Positions 1 to 10,133 of a DNA stretch of 64,000 bases are shown here, piece after piece. The DNA is taken from NCBI GenBank assembly GCA_019009955.1, contig CM032232.1, positions 70,845,001 through 70,909,000 of the forward strand. Direction: 5' to 3'. Below the pieces are notes generated by a model that worked only from the letters and a program-made list of their open reading frames with translations, did not search any database and was not told where the DNA came from. The DNA comes from Riptortus pedestris (lineage: Eukaryota; Arthropoda; Insecta; Hemiptera; Alydidae). Position numbers and translations under genes: made by a program. Within the stretch, counting starts at the first letter, position 1. Every line of letters starts with the position of its first letter.

Positions 1-599
1 GTATAATTGAAATATTTATGAATTTAGATGGATATGATGTGGTAATTGGTCAAAATTTATTCAGCTAAATTTTACTAATTTCGAATTAACAGATATCTAC
101 TTCATCAGCTAACTTCTGCTAATTCGCGTTCGTGCCTTGCTCTTGGTTTGCCACTATTCGTTGACCCTTCTGGTTTGGAGTAAGTGTCTTTTTGACACTG
201 TATTTTGGTCCAATAAAGCAAATCCACCAATAGCCGTCATTTAAAACAGTTCATAACAATAGTAATCGCTAAAATCCTATGCATTGTATTAGTCACATAA
301 TCTGCATTGTGTCTACATTTTCATACGTCTCATAAATAACAGAGAATAAAGAATCTAATAATAAGTGAAGTCTAGTAATTAAAAAAATAAATAAGCCATA
401 ATTCATACAGATATATACGAGTATAAAAGTACAGATACACAATATTTAGCACAGATATTTAAAAATGGTACTAAATAAATCCATAACTATGCTGGTTCTG
501 ATTCTCCATTTGCACTGCTCTTAATGACACAATAACTATTTCCTGTAACAGTATTGTTGCGAAAAATTAATACGTGGAAGATTGCCTGAAGGAGAGGGT
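1..599. other. Unassigned AT-rich sequence
   Basis: No open frame, repeat terminus or RNA signature is recognisable. A polyadenylation-like AATAAA lies near 212 after a moderately GC-rich stretch at 120-200. It could be the edge of a degraded retroelement, but nothing decides this. Confidence 0.3.
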
Positions 600-900
600 G
601 CCGTGCGTTTGATCTAATTAGGGCCGATTTAAATAGGGCCTTCCAGGAAGTTCTGGAACTTCTAGTCTAGACCTTCTTGCCTAGTCCCTTCTCCAGGCAT
701 TTATGACCCTGCCAGTACCTCAGTTCAGTTGACGCTCGACGGTCTTCGAGGGATTTTCAGCGCTACAGTGCGACTTAGTGCAGTGCGGTAAAGTGTTGTG
801 CCGTGTCTGTAAGCAACAGTTTAGTGCCGTGTTTAAGACAGTGCAGTGCCGCGAAGTAAAGGACAGGGACAGTGAGTGAATCTGCTTAGTTTGCGCAGGA
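600..900 (+). promoter_or_regulatory. Candidate promoter / LTR-like leader
   Basis: This is a compositional island, GC-richer than its surroundings. It holds the palindrome AGTTCTGGAACT near 649, resembling paired heat-shock-factor pentamers (nTTCnnGAAn). Two overlapping arthropod Initiator matches TCAGTT lie at 720-725 and 725-730. They are followed by repeated short GTGCAGTG/AGTGCCGTG words up to about 870. Such AGTG-rich leaders downstream of an Initiator are common in arthropod LTR retrotransposons, and also occur in heat-shock gene 5' UTRs. No LTR partner, primer-binding site or pol frame is seen, so the assignment is weak. Confidence 0.25.
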
Positions 901-1792
901 CTATTTGAGTTATGCTAATGGAAATTTCGAATATGGGTTAAAGCAAATTAACCACTAACCAGTACTACATTTGACACACAAAGTAAGTCTCAATGATGCT
1001 TATAATTACATGATTTTTACTAGAGAAGGCCAATAGATTATTTTATAAATGTATTTATGATAAAAGAAAACCCAGGAGCTTTTGAAGGTAAATTATCATG
1101 ATGTTACAGGATTTAATATAAGCGAACGATATGGAAATAAATCGGGGAATAACGCATTTAATAAACATGGACAATTCTAATATAGGCCTTAATATTGGCT
1201 CGTATCCATATACCGCAGGGCTCTTGTGAAGTTTACAAGGGCAAAGAGATATTGGAAATTGATTTTGCCCGCTCTCTATATGTTGTCATTACTGTTAACT
1301 CTTTGAGTGCCTGGGGCTGGATTATTGCAAATACTGTAGTGGTTTATTACAGGAACGATAACAAGGAAAAAGGATTCAGATAACTTGCGTTTCATCTGTA
1401 TGCATGAAGTGCTTAATGAATACTCCACATATTTCCCCATTTGGAATAAACTCACTCGCTCACTTCTATTCGATTCCTGGAAGGACCTGGAACTCCAACA
1501 TTATTTCGACAACCACGGATTTTTAATACTAGTTGCAATCTCAGAAGCCCTTTTCCTATGTATCCAATCATTGCTTCTTGGGCCTACCGCGTTTCCCTTG
1601 ACATTTCCACAATACCAATAACCTGAGTTAACCAGTTCCTACTAACAAACACGAATATATGAGGCTCATAGAATAGTTCAGTATTCGTCCTGTTTTTTTT
1701 TTAAATCAGTACAAATGGGTAAAACTCCTTCTCAAATCTTCCCTTTCTCAAATCGCAATGCAATTCCGATAGGCGAGAGTTCCAAACAAAAC
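901..1792. other. Unassigned sequence with two short open frames
   Basis: Two back-to-back frames on the plus strand (1195-1383, opening with TTG, and 1385-1621) have no recognisable domain, and no splice or promoter logic links them. The rest is AT-rich. I see no assignable element. Confidence 0.25.
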
Positions 1793-2446
1793 TATTGGCA
1801 AGGACCAATAAAAAGGCCTTGTCCTCTACTATTGTTTTTAATTTTGTGCAAAGTGCACTTTCGGAGTCATCGCTCCATCGTCAGTGCCTGCTGACAAACA
1901 AAAACCTGCGCTGACAAAAAATCGACAAACAATAACCTGCGCTGACAAAAAAGCGACAAAAGAAAAAGCTCTGACTCTGAAAGTGCACTTTGCATAAAAA
2001 AAAGTCCGTCACGCAGGGGCAAACTAAGCAGATTTCCAACTTGAAGTATTACAATAGAGAAATTTCACGAGAGCCGAGCCAGTCAAGGAAACGGCCGAAC
2101 TAGCTTTTGGCGGGAAAGTAACTCTCGTCCGTTAGGCGCCCAGATTTAATAAAAATGCAAATATCTCGGTTAATATTCAAGATAGAGAAAAAATGTATAT
2201 AACAATATTTATACAATATTTATAGTAAATTTAATTTGCAATAAGATTGATGCTGTAACATTTTTCGATCCGACGTATAGTAACAGAGATATCTCGAATT
2301 TTCGAAAATCCTCCCCTCTAAACCCCCCCCCTCCCACTGGTCCGATTTCAGCCGTTAACGAACTTGATCTTTCTTTTTACATAAAACGACTAAATATCGA
2401 GTTTGGTAACGATTAAACAAAAATTGCGACCGCTAGAGTGGTAACA

Positions 2447-2519
<73 letters not shown>

Positions 2520-2695
2520 TTTTGAACGGACCTCATTTTCGTCATCTACTTGGTAGGATCGATGGGCATTTGAAAAAAAAATTCGAAAATTCCGTCATGA
2601 GTACAACCTCAATAGTTGATTTTCCTTAAGGGAAATCTGCTAATTAAAAACAGTAGTAGAGGACAAGACCTTTTTTATTGATCCTTATCAATTGG
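1793..2695. mobile_element. Small TIR (MITE-like) element split by a HINE-like insertion
   Basis: The left arm 1793-1868 is an imperfect inverted copy of the right arm, which is cut in two at 1973-1999 and 2642-2695. Both arms carry the GTCCTCTACTA block and the GCAAAGTGCACTTT palindrome. Between them lie two about 30-bp direct repeats beginning ACCTGCGCTGACAAAA. Without the inserted element it would be only about 260 bp with no coding capacity, so it is a non-autonomous element. No target duplication was identified, so the superfamily is unknown. The inverted arm shows what the right arm looked like before it was interrupted. Confidence 0.65.
2004..2641 (+). mobile_element. HINE-like element 1 (full length)
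   Basis: It starts with GTCCGTCACGCAGGGGC and a subterminal GCAGATTTCC. The conserved core includes the C-run (about 2323-2338) and CGACCGCTAGAG, then a (TA)n tract at about 2446-2515. The 3' block GACCTCATTTTCGTCATC is followed by the palindrome (one base changed) and CTGCT. The 5' module, containing GAGCCGAGCC, is the short type A. No coding frame exists; the open frame over the TA tract is an artefact. The family type (non-autonomous Helentron derivative) is inferred from architecture. Confidence 0.75.
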
Positions 2696-2954
2696 TTCCC
2701 CTACCATCAAGCATATTCCAGAGATATCAAAACTATCAGCTTGTTAAATTATTTATATTTTGTACGTTTTACTGATACTAATAATTTTAATATTGTAGCA
2801 TTCCCTAAGATTCATGAATGCATCAGAGCAAGGAAGTAATACTTTCCCACCAACATAGCTCTAAACAATAGCCATACCTTACGATGTAAAACCCTTTTCG
2901 ACATATCATAAATAATCTCACCACTAGTAAAATTTAATTATTACCAGGTGAATC
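2696..2954. other. Unassigned spacer
   Basis: AT-rich, with no feature recognised. Confidence 0.3.
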
Positions 2955-3277
2955 AGACACACGTTTGTGGCTCCTCACAATTTATTTTTACAAACGCTTA
3001 GCGCTTTTGGGAATTACATTCCCATTCACAGAGCTACAGACAATAAAGCACCATGATTAAGGAGTCTAAAATTATTTTTAAAAATGTATTTAATTAGCCA
3101 TATAACAAAACAGTCAATAAAACTAAAAAATTTGCTACAATTGTTGAATTGTTGTACATTTTATAGTTTTAGGCTTCTTAATTATGGTGCTTTACTTTTT
3201 GTAGCTCTGAGGATGGGAGTGGAATTCCCGAAAGCGTTTGTAAAAATAAATTGTAAGGAACTACAAAAGTGTTTCTA
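2955..3277. repeat. Foldback repeat, two inverted arms, possible Penelope-like pseudo-LTR pair
   Basis: Arms of about 120 bp (2955-3077 and about 3160-3277) are inverted copies of each other around a loop of about 80 bp. The shared blocks CAATTTATTTTTACAAACGC and AGAGCTACA(n)AATAAAGCACCAT are visible on opposite strands. The right arm carries CTGAGGA, a short stem (GGGA/TCCC) and GAAA at 3207-3233. This is the same layout as the motif downstream of the Penelope-like frame at 21.1 kb. Penelope-like elements are known to have pseudo-LTRs that can be inverted. Assignment to that class is inference. Confidence 0.6.
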
Positions 3278-3475
3278 AAGACTAGTCGTTTTTTAGTTAT
3301 GCTACGTTTATACGTTCATATGTATTTATTTTTAAGGCCGAAAAAAGTGAAGTTGTATTCAAAAGAGAAAAGAAATTAAAATGCCAAAGAACGTAAATTA
3401 ATATTACACTACAAACTGTACAAACCAAATGCATATGGCGTATATGTGATAATCAGGTGAAAATGTTTTAATGTA
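3278..3475. other. Unassigned spacer
   Basis: AT-rich, nothing recognised. Confidence 0.3.
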
Positions 3476-4447
3476 TTAACCCTCCGTTAGGCGCGTGGCT
3501 ACGGGTGTAGCCATGACAAAGTTTAAATGTTCGTAGCAAGGGCATACATGGGCTGGGAGCTTTCGGCGGACTAATACCTTCCTAGGGAGGATATGTCTAT
3601 TAGTCAGTATGCAAGTGACCTTGACCATCCTTACAGGACATCTTTAATTCCCAGTGTGTTACCGGTGTAGCCAACGTGCCCAACGGTGTGCCCAGCTACG
3701 AGAATTGGCAATTTCAGTTTATCGTTTTGTTTTGTTGTTTTTTCAAAGTTATCAAAACAAATATAGTTAAGATGGCTTTTTCCTCGAGCCAACACAGTTC
3801 TGTGATACGCATCCAGATATTCTTTCTCAATGGTTGCTAGAAGTTCCATCTGGTGAGGAGTCTGAAGTGGAAGATCTACCAACAAATTGGAAGCAACGAG
3901 CGAAGGAACTCTTGAATTTGCCAGAAGAACATACCCAATCCATTATAATCCCTAAAGACACTATAAGAAGGTGCAATTTCTGTGAAGGACCGGCAAACAA
4001 AGAAAACATCCAGAAACGTGTGTGCAAAATGTAAAAAAAATATATGTAAATATATTGGAAAATATATGTAAAGTGGCAAATTTGTTCTGACTGTTTATAA
4101 AAGCGGCTGTATATGTATTTACTATATTTTGTACAAAGTTATTTATTTTCCAATAATAAGTTTTAATAAAATAAAGTTCCATTACGTTTTTTTGCTTATA
4201 GAAAGTATGTTAATATGTTTTCATTAAAAAAAAAAAAAATTGTTATTCACTTCAATAAAAACTGATTTCGATTTGTTCACCGATATAATTGCTTAAAAAT
4301 TGTATACATTAAATTGTTTTATAATAAAAATTCATTACATTTGATTTTTTTCTTATGTAAATCATTTTTAAGTAATGGCTACACCTGTAGCCAACGCGCC
4401 CAAGTGTGTCACTAACTAGAACGCGCCTGTCGGAGGGAGGATATTAA
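3476..4447 (+). mobile_element. Internally deleted piggyBac-type transposon
   Basis: The left end is TTAA (3476-3479) followed by CCCTCCGTTAGGCGCG. The right end has GCGCCTGTCGGAGGG at 4423-4437 and a TTAA at 4444-4447, six bases further out than expected. Subterminal inverted blocks GGCTAC(n)GGTGTAGCC occur near 3502 and 4378. TTAA target duplications and CCCT-starting ends are the hallmark of the piggyBac superfamily. The element is about 970 bp, far below the 2-3 kb of autonomous copies. It contains only N-terminal-like and C-terminal parts of a transposase, so it is non-autonomous. Confidence 0.65.
3801..4062 (+). pseudogene. piggyBac transposase remnant (N-terminal acidic part joined to C-terminal zinc-finger)
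   Basis: The plus-strand frame reads an acidic stretch (EVPSGEESEVEDL, from about 3837), as seen near the N-terminus of piggyBac transposases. It then runs directly into RCNFCEGPANKENIQKRVCK, with CxxC spacing like the cysteine-rich domain that ends these transposases and binds the element tips. A single-base frameshift after the third cysteine (about 4027) hides the next CKKNICKY cysteines in another frame. The DDD catalytic core, several hundred residues, is missing. No ATG starts the remnant (the open frame begins TTG). The encoded fragment cannot catalyse transposition. The opposite-strand frame 3631-3885 shows no known domain and is probably a shadow. Confidence 0.55.
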
Positions 4448-5214
4448 AAGATGGAAGCACCAAACAGGAGAGGAGTCATGAAAAGTGGCAATGACCCATT
4501 GTCACAATTATATATACTAGATTAGTTGTATTATTGTTATTTTATTTACGATTTACTATTATATTTCGTATTATTTTCGCATTCAAATAATAAGAAAATA
4601 TGAATAAAGTGATATTGCTAACTTCTCTTACAAAAAAAAAAAAAAAATCTTAAATGCTTTAGTAATTCATTGAATAAGGAAGCCACTGGCATACACATTG
4701 ATAACATTTAAATGAGTAAAATTTCTAATGCCGTCTCGCCATTTTCTCATGAATACATTCTTGCAATCACGGCTCTATTGAATGATACAGTGTAGAACTC
4801 TCGAGAGATTGAATGGGCGCTAGACAGGTTTTGAATAATAAAGAGCTAGGCTGAAAAGAGAGCGTTGCCATAAAAATGCCATATTTAAGTTGAACAATTT
4901 CGCCGGGGGTATTTTGCATAAATGTCAGCCTCGTTTCGGTGTTTATGAGCGCTGTGTGCATTCACGGCTCTCTAATGAACCTTATCTTCCGCCATCTTTA
5001 ATTCGATGTGAGACATTTCCAACGCTTCTTATTCAAATGAACGCCCAACGTCTTGACGAATGAATTCATTAGTCTCACCTTTGTTGAAGCTGCATGTCAT
5101 TTTAGTTTATATATTGCAATTATATATGCATTTCCTTTGTTCAGAAAATGAGCTTACCGCTCTTCCCATGAGTTTTTAATGCCACAACTCCTCAGGCTGG
5201 GCCCCATTTTGAAC
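4448..5214. other. Unassigned, non-repeat stretch
   Basis: No transposon signature is seen. From about 4660 to 5150 the base composition is more balanced and no microsatellite or transposon end is present. TAAT/ATTA and TTTATG words recur, which would be compatible with conserved non-coding sequence but does not prove it. Confidence 0.3.
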
Positions 5215-5291
5215 GACGGAATTTTCGAAATTTTTCTTCAAATGTCCATCGATCCTACCTATTAGATGACGAAAATGAGGTCCGTTCAAAA

Positions 5292-5351
<60 letters not shown>

Positions 5352-5785
5352 CTGTTACCGCTCTAGCGGTCGCAATTTTTGTTTGATCGTTACCAAACTG
5401 GATATTTAGTCGTTTTATGTAAAAAGAAAAATCAAGTTCGTTAACGGCTGAAATCGGACCACGGGGAGGGGGGGGTTTAGAGGGGAGGATTTTCGAAAAT
5501 TCGAAATATCTCCGTTACTATTCGTCGGATCGAAAAATTGTACAGAATGAATCTTATTACAAATTAAATTTACTATAAATATTGTTATATACATTTATTC
5601 TCTATCTTCAATATTAACCGAGATATTTGCATTTTTATTAAATCTGGGCGGCTAACAGACGAAGTGTTAGCCCGCCAAAAGCTAGTTCGGCCGTTTCATT
5701 AACTGCTCGACTCTCGTGAAATTTCTCTATTGTAAAACTTCACGTGGGAAATCAGCTTAGTTCACGCAGCCCCTGCGTGACGGAC
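5215..5785 (-). mobile_element. HINE-like element 2 (3' end missing)
   Basis: On the minus strand it begins with the type A 5' module and GTCCGTCACGCAGGGGC (ending at 5785 here), the core with its G/C-run (about 5463-5476), and (TA)n at about 5297-5346. It stops abruptly at GACGGAATTTTCG, so the terminal palindrome and CTGCT are lost. Confidence 0.7.
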
Positions 5786-6409
5786 TTTTTAGTTTGGCAA
5801 GGATAAATCTGTTATTCAATACATTCCACTCTAAAAGTACATTCATTGAACATTGTGCCTGTAAGGTCGTCCATTTGCTACTCACGGCTGGAATCATTTC
5901 AAAAGTCAATATAGAATTTAATATTTGTTTACCAATTACCCCAATATACAGCAATGACTACTTTGAGTCCTTTATTCCTGACAGATGATATAGGGATTAG
6001 TTTGAAGTCAAAATATATCTTCGGAAAGAGTAGTTTAAAAATAAAATGTAAATAAAGAATTGCAAATTTTAAAAAAATGCAATAATTGTCCACTTTATCC
6101 TAGCTAATGCTTATAGAAATGGGATATCTCCACATGTCCATTTCTACACAGAGTGGAGCTGGGGTTCTTATTTAGTAAGTCATTAATTAAAGAAATTCCA
6201 TTTCCACCACGCGGCCATATTAAGGACATTGCCTTAACACACATGGCTAAACTAAGATTTCTTCTAACTAGCTAAGACATATGTATCACAACGTACTGAA
6301 CATTTATTTTGAAATAAGAATTAAACAATATTGAGCTTTTTTCCTAAATAAATATAGGAAAGTCACTTCTGTACAATATAGGCACTTAAATAAAAATATT
6401 ATTATTTAT
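5786..6409. other. Unassigned sequence
   Basis: No repeat terminus, RNA gene or credible frame is seen. Open frames on both strands at 5757-5988 overlap each other and show no domain. Confidence 0.3.
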
Positions 6410-6590
6410 TAACGTCCACGTTTTGCACCTATGGCTAATCGGGACCGGTTGTCTACAGGTTATCACACTTTTCTAGCCAGGGCGGGACTAATGATTTTAT
6501 TTAATGAGTTCGTCACTAAATAAATTCATATTTGCCTAGGCATGAATCGAAATCGCCACTCCAGGTTTGGCATGTAAGACTAAGGCTCTG
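6410..6590 (-). repeat. tRNA-derived SINE, degraded copy
   Basis: It shares the tail blocks GGTTATCACACTTTTCTAGCC and GGGACTAATGATTTTATTTAATGAGTTCG with copies at about 23.0 kb (opposite strand) and about 50.0 kb. On the minus strand the degenerate head retains a B-box-like GATTTCGATTCATG. It abuts the start of HINE-like element 3. Confidence 0.5.
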
Positions 6591-6722
6591 ATATAAAAAG
6601 TCCGTCACGCAGGGGCTGCGTAAACTAAGCAGATTTCCCTGTGAAGTTTTACAATAGAGAAATCGAAGAAATAGAGAAACACATACTGTACATACCAAGA
6701 TATTCAAGCCCAAACAAAACAA

Positions 6723-7088
6723 ATGATACTCAATTCATGGCAGAAAACTTGGTTTACCACAACTGATAACAAATTTCGAGAACTGAAACATACACTTGGT
6801 GAATGGCCTTCCTCAAAAAGGCTAATTAGAAGAGAAGAAGTAGTTTTAACGAGGTTGAGAATTGGCCATTCACGACTGACTCACACTTACCTACTTACTG
6901 GAGAAGACGAACCCTACTGCCAACACTGTAACTGTAGACTTACTATAAAACATATACTTACTGACTGCTATTTAAGGACTCACATAGACCTACCATACAC
7001 TTTGACTGAATTACTACATGACTGTAGCCCGTACATAGACCGCGTATTACAATACTTGAAACAAAACAACATTTTCAAAAAATTATAA
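6723..7088 (+). pseudogene. LINE pol C-terminus (region after RNase H)
   Basis: This is a 121-residue open segment equivalent to the very C-terminus of a non-LTR retrotransposon pol. Diagnostic features are the EEVVLTRLRIGHSRLTHTYL block and a CxxC...H...C cluster (C-QHC-N...IKHILTDC) at about residues 64-83, typical of RNase H-bearing clades such as I/Nimb-like elements. A second copy at 25.2 kb shares both the RIGHSRLTHTYL block and the upstream RNase H part, which supports the clade call. The endonuclease, reverse transcriptase and RNase H domains are absent because of 5' truncation, so the frame's ATG is not a native start. No stop or frameshift interrupts this remnant, suggesting a fairly young insertion. 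Confidence 0.8.
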
Positions 7089-7139
7089 TGTAGGGCAATA
7101 CTGAAAATATTTGCAGAAATGAGGATACTTATGTAAATA

Positions 7140-7412
7140 TAATAATTATATGTTATAGGTTTAATATGTTATATGTGTTGAATATGTTATATATTAAATA
7201 TGTTATGTGTTAAATATGTTGCAGGTTATATGTTAAATATGTTATAGGTTATATGTTGATTATGTTATATGTTAAATATGTTATAGGTTATAGGTTATAT
7301 GTTAAATATGTTATAGGTTATATGTTAAATAGGTTATATGTTAAATATGTTATAGGTTATATGTTAAATAGGTTATATGTTAAATAGGTTATATGTTAAA
7401 TATGTTATATAT
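7140..7412 (+). repeat. Tandem array in LINE 3' UTR (TTATATGTTAAATA words)
   Basis: About 270 bp of imperfect 14-24 bp units built from GTTATATGTTAAATATGTTA and GGTTATA words. It lies between the pol stop and the 3' end of the LINE. Short 3' UTR repeats are common in LINEs. Confidence 0.7.
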
Positions 7413-8122
7413 TAATTATTATGCTGTAAATTAAATAACTAATTCGTCGCTAAATCGCCCCTGTTGCGAAATGCGATTATTATATGAATAAAAAATAACA
7501 ATAGAGAAATCTGCATATTGGTAACTCAATACCACTGTGATTAGATAATGAGAAATCTTTCAGTTAATTAAAATAAATTCCCAACTGAAACGGCTTCTGA
7601 ATTGTAAGAATAATTTATATTTTAATAACTCAAATTTTAGTAGTCCAAGAACTAAAGAAGGGTGGGGGGGGGGATGAACAGAACGTATCTGCATAAATCT
7701 CACAAAGTAAAGAAGGTAAGGTAAGGTTAGAAACGACAGGTTAGAAGAAGCTTCCACCTGACCCGAGAAATGACGAAGATGGCCGACGTAATCCGAACTA
7801 TACTCGACCACAGACTTCATAAAAATGCAAATATCTCGGTTAATAGTCAAGATAGAGAATAAATGTATATAACAATGTTTATAGTAAATATAATTTGCAA
7901 AAAGATTGATACTATATAATTTTTCGATCCGATGCATAATAGCGTAGATATTTTGAATTTTCGAAAATTCCCCCTCTTAATCTCCCCTCCCTCTTGGTCC
8001 GATTTCAGCCATTAACGAACTTGATCTGTCATTTTACATAAAACGGTTAAATATTGAGTTTCGTAACGATCAAACAAAAATTGCGATTGCTAGAGCGTTA
8101 ACAGACAAATATATATATATAT

Positions 8123-8324
8123 AATATAAACAAATGTGACCTCTGACAAAATTTCACGATAACTTTTCGTTTCACATGTCATAGATACCATAACTGCATT
8201 TTAGCAGATTTCCCTTAAGGGAAATCAGCTATTGAGGTTGTACTCATGACGGAATTTTCGAAATTTTTCTTCAAATGTCCATCGATCCTACCTAGTAGAT
8301 GATGAAAATGAGGTCCGTTCAAAA

Positions 8325-8383
<59 letters not shown>

Positions 8384-10132
8384 TATATATATTAATATAT
8401 ATATTTGTCTGTTACCGCTCTAGCGGTCGCAATTTTTGTTTGATCGTTACGAAACTCGATATTTAACCGTTTTATGTAAAAAGACAGACCAAGTTCGTTA
8501 ATGGCTGAAATCGGACCAGTGGGAGGGGGGGTTTAGAGGGGAGGATTTTCGAAAATTCGAAATATCTCCGTTATTATGCATCGGATCGAAAAATTGTATA
8601 TAACCAACCATTATTGCAAATTAAATTTACTATAAATATTGTTATATACGTTTATTCTCTATCTTGAATATTAACAGAGATATTTGCATTTTTCAGTTTT
8701 CAGCAAACCACCACTTCTACTCATGTTACGTAAACAATACTCTGCTACATAATAAATCACATTATTGGAAATTGAAATACCAAAAATTGTATTGAAGAGA
8801 CCTTTATTATACGTGATACATGCAAATATGTCCTGGGGCCCCCCCCCCCCCCATCTTTTGGACTACTAAAATTTTATTGTTTGAGATAACAATTATTCTG
8901 AGTCATTATTAATTACAGTACTAGATATAGTAAATAGTTCTCAATAAAATAATGTGTTATATTCTGATATATTTCAGTAATTGTTTTACTTTCCGGTGTG
9001 AGCCGGGCCGACCCGTTTGTTTACATTTCTAACCTAACGCTTCCTGTCGGCAGGTTATTGAAATTGGATGAAACATTTCTTATTTCCGTTTGTATTTATT
9101 CACGGTGTTGTTGTGTTAGCAGTATGTATATTTATCTATTACTAAACTTCACGAGGGAAATCTGCTTAGTTTACGCAGCCCCTGCGGGACTTTTGTTTCT
9201 TTCGTGTATGTTTGTTTGTTTGATTGTTACCTTTTCACGCATAAACGGCTGAACCGAATTTTATGAAACTTGGTATGTATATTACTACTACTCCATCTTA
9301 GACTTTAGGCTATATTAATATTCTCTGAGACGAACAGGAGTGGGGGTTATAAGGGAGACCTGAAATTAAAAATAGCGATATTTCGTTTCCTCTTGGTTTT
9401 TCGGCAAATATGAACATTACAAAAGTTGTTTATTTTGTTTTTTAGAGTAACTTTTGTTATATACACTTTTTTCTTATACCGAATTATAAACGAGATATAC
9501 GCTAAAACCTATAGCGGAAGTGAACAATTTCATTTGGGACAAAAGACCCAACCGAAATAAATAAAACTCGGTATATGTATTAGCATTAACGCTTTCATTA
9601 TAACAAGCCATACCAATATTTCAAGGGACGGGAAGGAGTGGGGGTTATAAGGGAGGCTTGTATTTAAAAATAGCGGTACTTCGTTTCCTATTCGTTTTTC
9701 GGCAAATATGAACAAAATAAAAGTTGTTTACTTTGTTATTCAGATTAACTTTTGTTTTATACATTTCTCCAAGAACAATGTGTGGAGCAAGTGATTTGCG
9801 TAGAAATATTGATATGCTGAACAATTCATTCCAATTTGAACTATGAGGTACCTCACCTGGAAAAATTAATTCAAATCTATGTTAATATTTTGTCCTTTAT
9901 AACAGAAATCTATGGATAATGCACAGGAGACGGGAAATATGACAATTTGGAGGACAGTGAAGACTTATATAAAAAATTAGTTTTATTATTAACAAATGCC
10001 AACAATGGGTATTAACTCTAAACACTGGGTCGGGTAAATGTAAAAATATTGTGCAAAGTAAAGCCTTGTCAAAAAAATACCATCACCATTCAGCCTCAAA
10101 CAATTCCCGGGCGAAGCCCGGTATCTGAGATA

Positions 10133-10133
<1 letters not shown>
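8123..10133 (+). mobile_element. Helitron 1 (non-autonomous), interrupted by a HINE-like element
   Basis: The 5' part (8123-8202) has the Helitron leader CACGATAACTTTTCGTTTCA and continues at 9191 with GTTTCTTTCGTGTATGTTTG and the ACGGCTGAACCGAATTTTAT block typical of arthropod Helitrons. The 3' end has the CCCGG-CGAAG-CCCGG hairpin and TATCTGAGATAG, a one-base decay of CTAG. Two about 298-bp internal units (GAGTGGGGGTTATAAGGGA at 9338 and 9636) are present. No Rep/helicase coding exists. The 5' TC is not preserved. The flanking TA tract on both sides fits insertion into the core of HINE-like element 3. Confidence 0.75.
8203..9190 (-). mobile_element. HINE-like element 4 (long, type C), inserted in Helitron 1
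   Basis: A complete long copy: terminal palindrome at 8207-8226, (TA)n at about 8332-8400, core G-run at 8523-8533. A long 5' module of about 500 bp shares blocks with elements 3, 15 and 17. It ends in GCAGCCCCTGCGGGAC (CGTGACGGAC partly deleted). The Helitron sequence CTGCATTTT / GTTTCTTTCGTG is split exactly at its T-run by this insertion. Confidence 0.75.

Larger units (their letters stand above)
6665..7497 (+). mobile_element. 5'-truncated LINE (RNase H-type non-LTR retrotransposon) with 14-bp target duplication
   Basis: The insertion is bounded by the perfect direct repeat ACAATAGAGAAATC (6651-6664 and 7498-7511), which is single-copy HINE-like sequence. It contains the last part of a pol frame, then a 3' UTR with a TTATATGTTAAATA repeat array, and ends in AATAAAAAATA. 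Severe 5' truncation, target duplication and an A-rich 3' end are the signature of target-primed reverse transcription. Confidence 0.85.
6600..8122 (+). mobile_element. HINE-like element 3, 5' half, interrupted by a LINE
   Basis: The 5' end GTCCGTCACGCAGGGGCTGC at 6600 runs to 6664 and resumes at 7498 after a LINE insertion. It carries the long type C 5' module (including the run of Gs near 7663) and the core, and reaches the TA tract at about 8109. There a Helitron begins. The 3' half expected beyond the Helitron (after 10182) is absent, so this copy is incomplete. Confidence 0.65.

Noticed and set aside
1195..1621. Two abutting short frames as an LTR-retroelement ORF
   Set aside because: No gag, protease or reverse-transcriptase motif is visible and the first frame opens with TTG.
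2438..2629. Open frames with long isoleucine-tyrosine repeats (also at 18605, 19918, 20020, 23243, 31574, 42116, 48605, 54095)
   Set aside because: They are translations of (TA)n microsatellites within or beside repeats, not genes.
3631..3885. 84-codon minus-strand frame inside the piggyBac element
   Set aside because: It overlaps the sense transposase fragment and I see no transposase motif in it.
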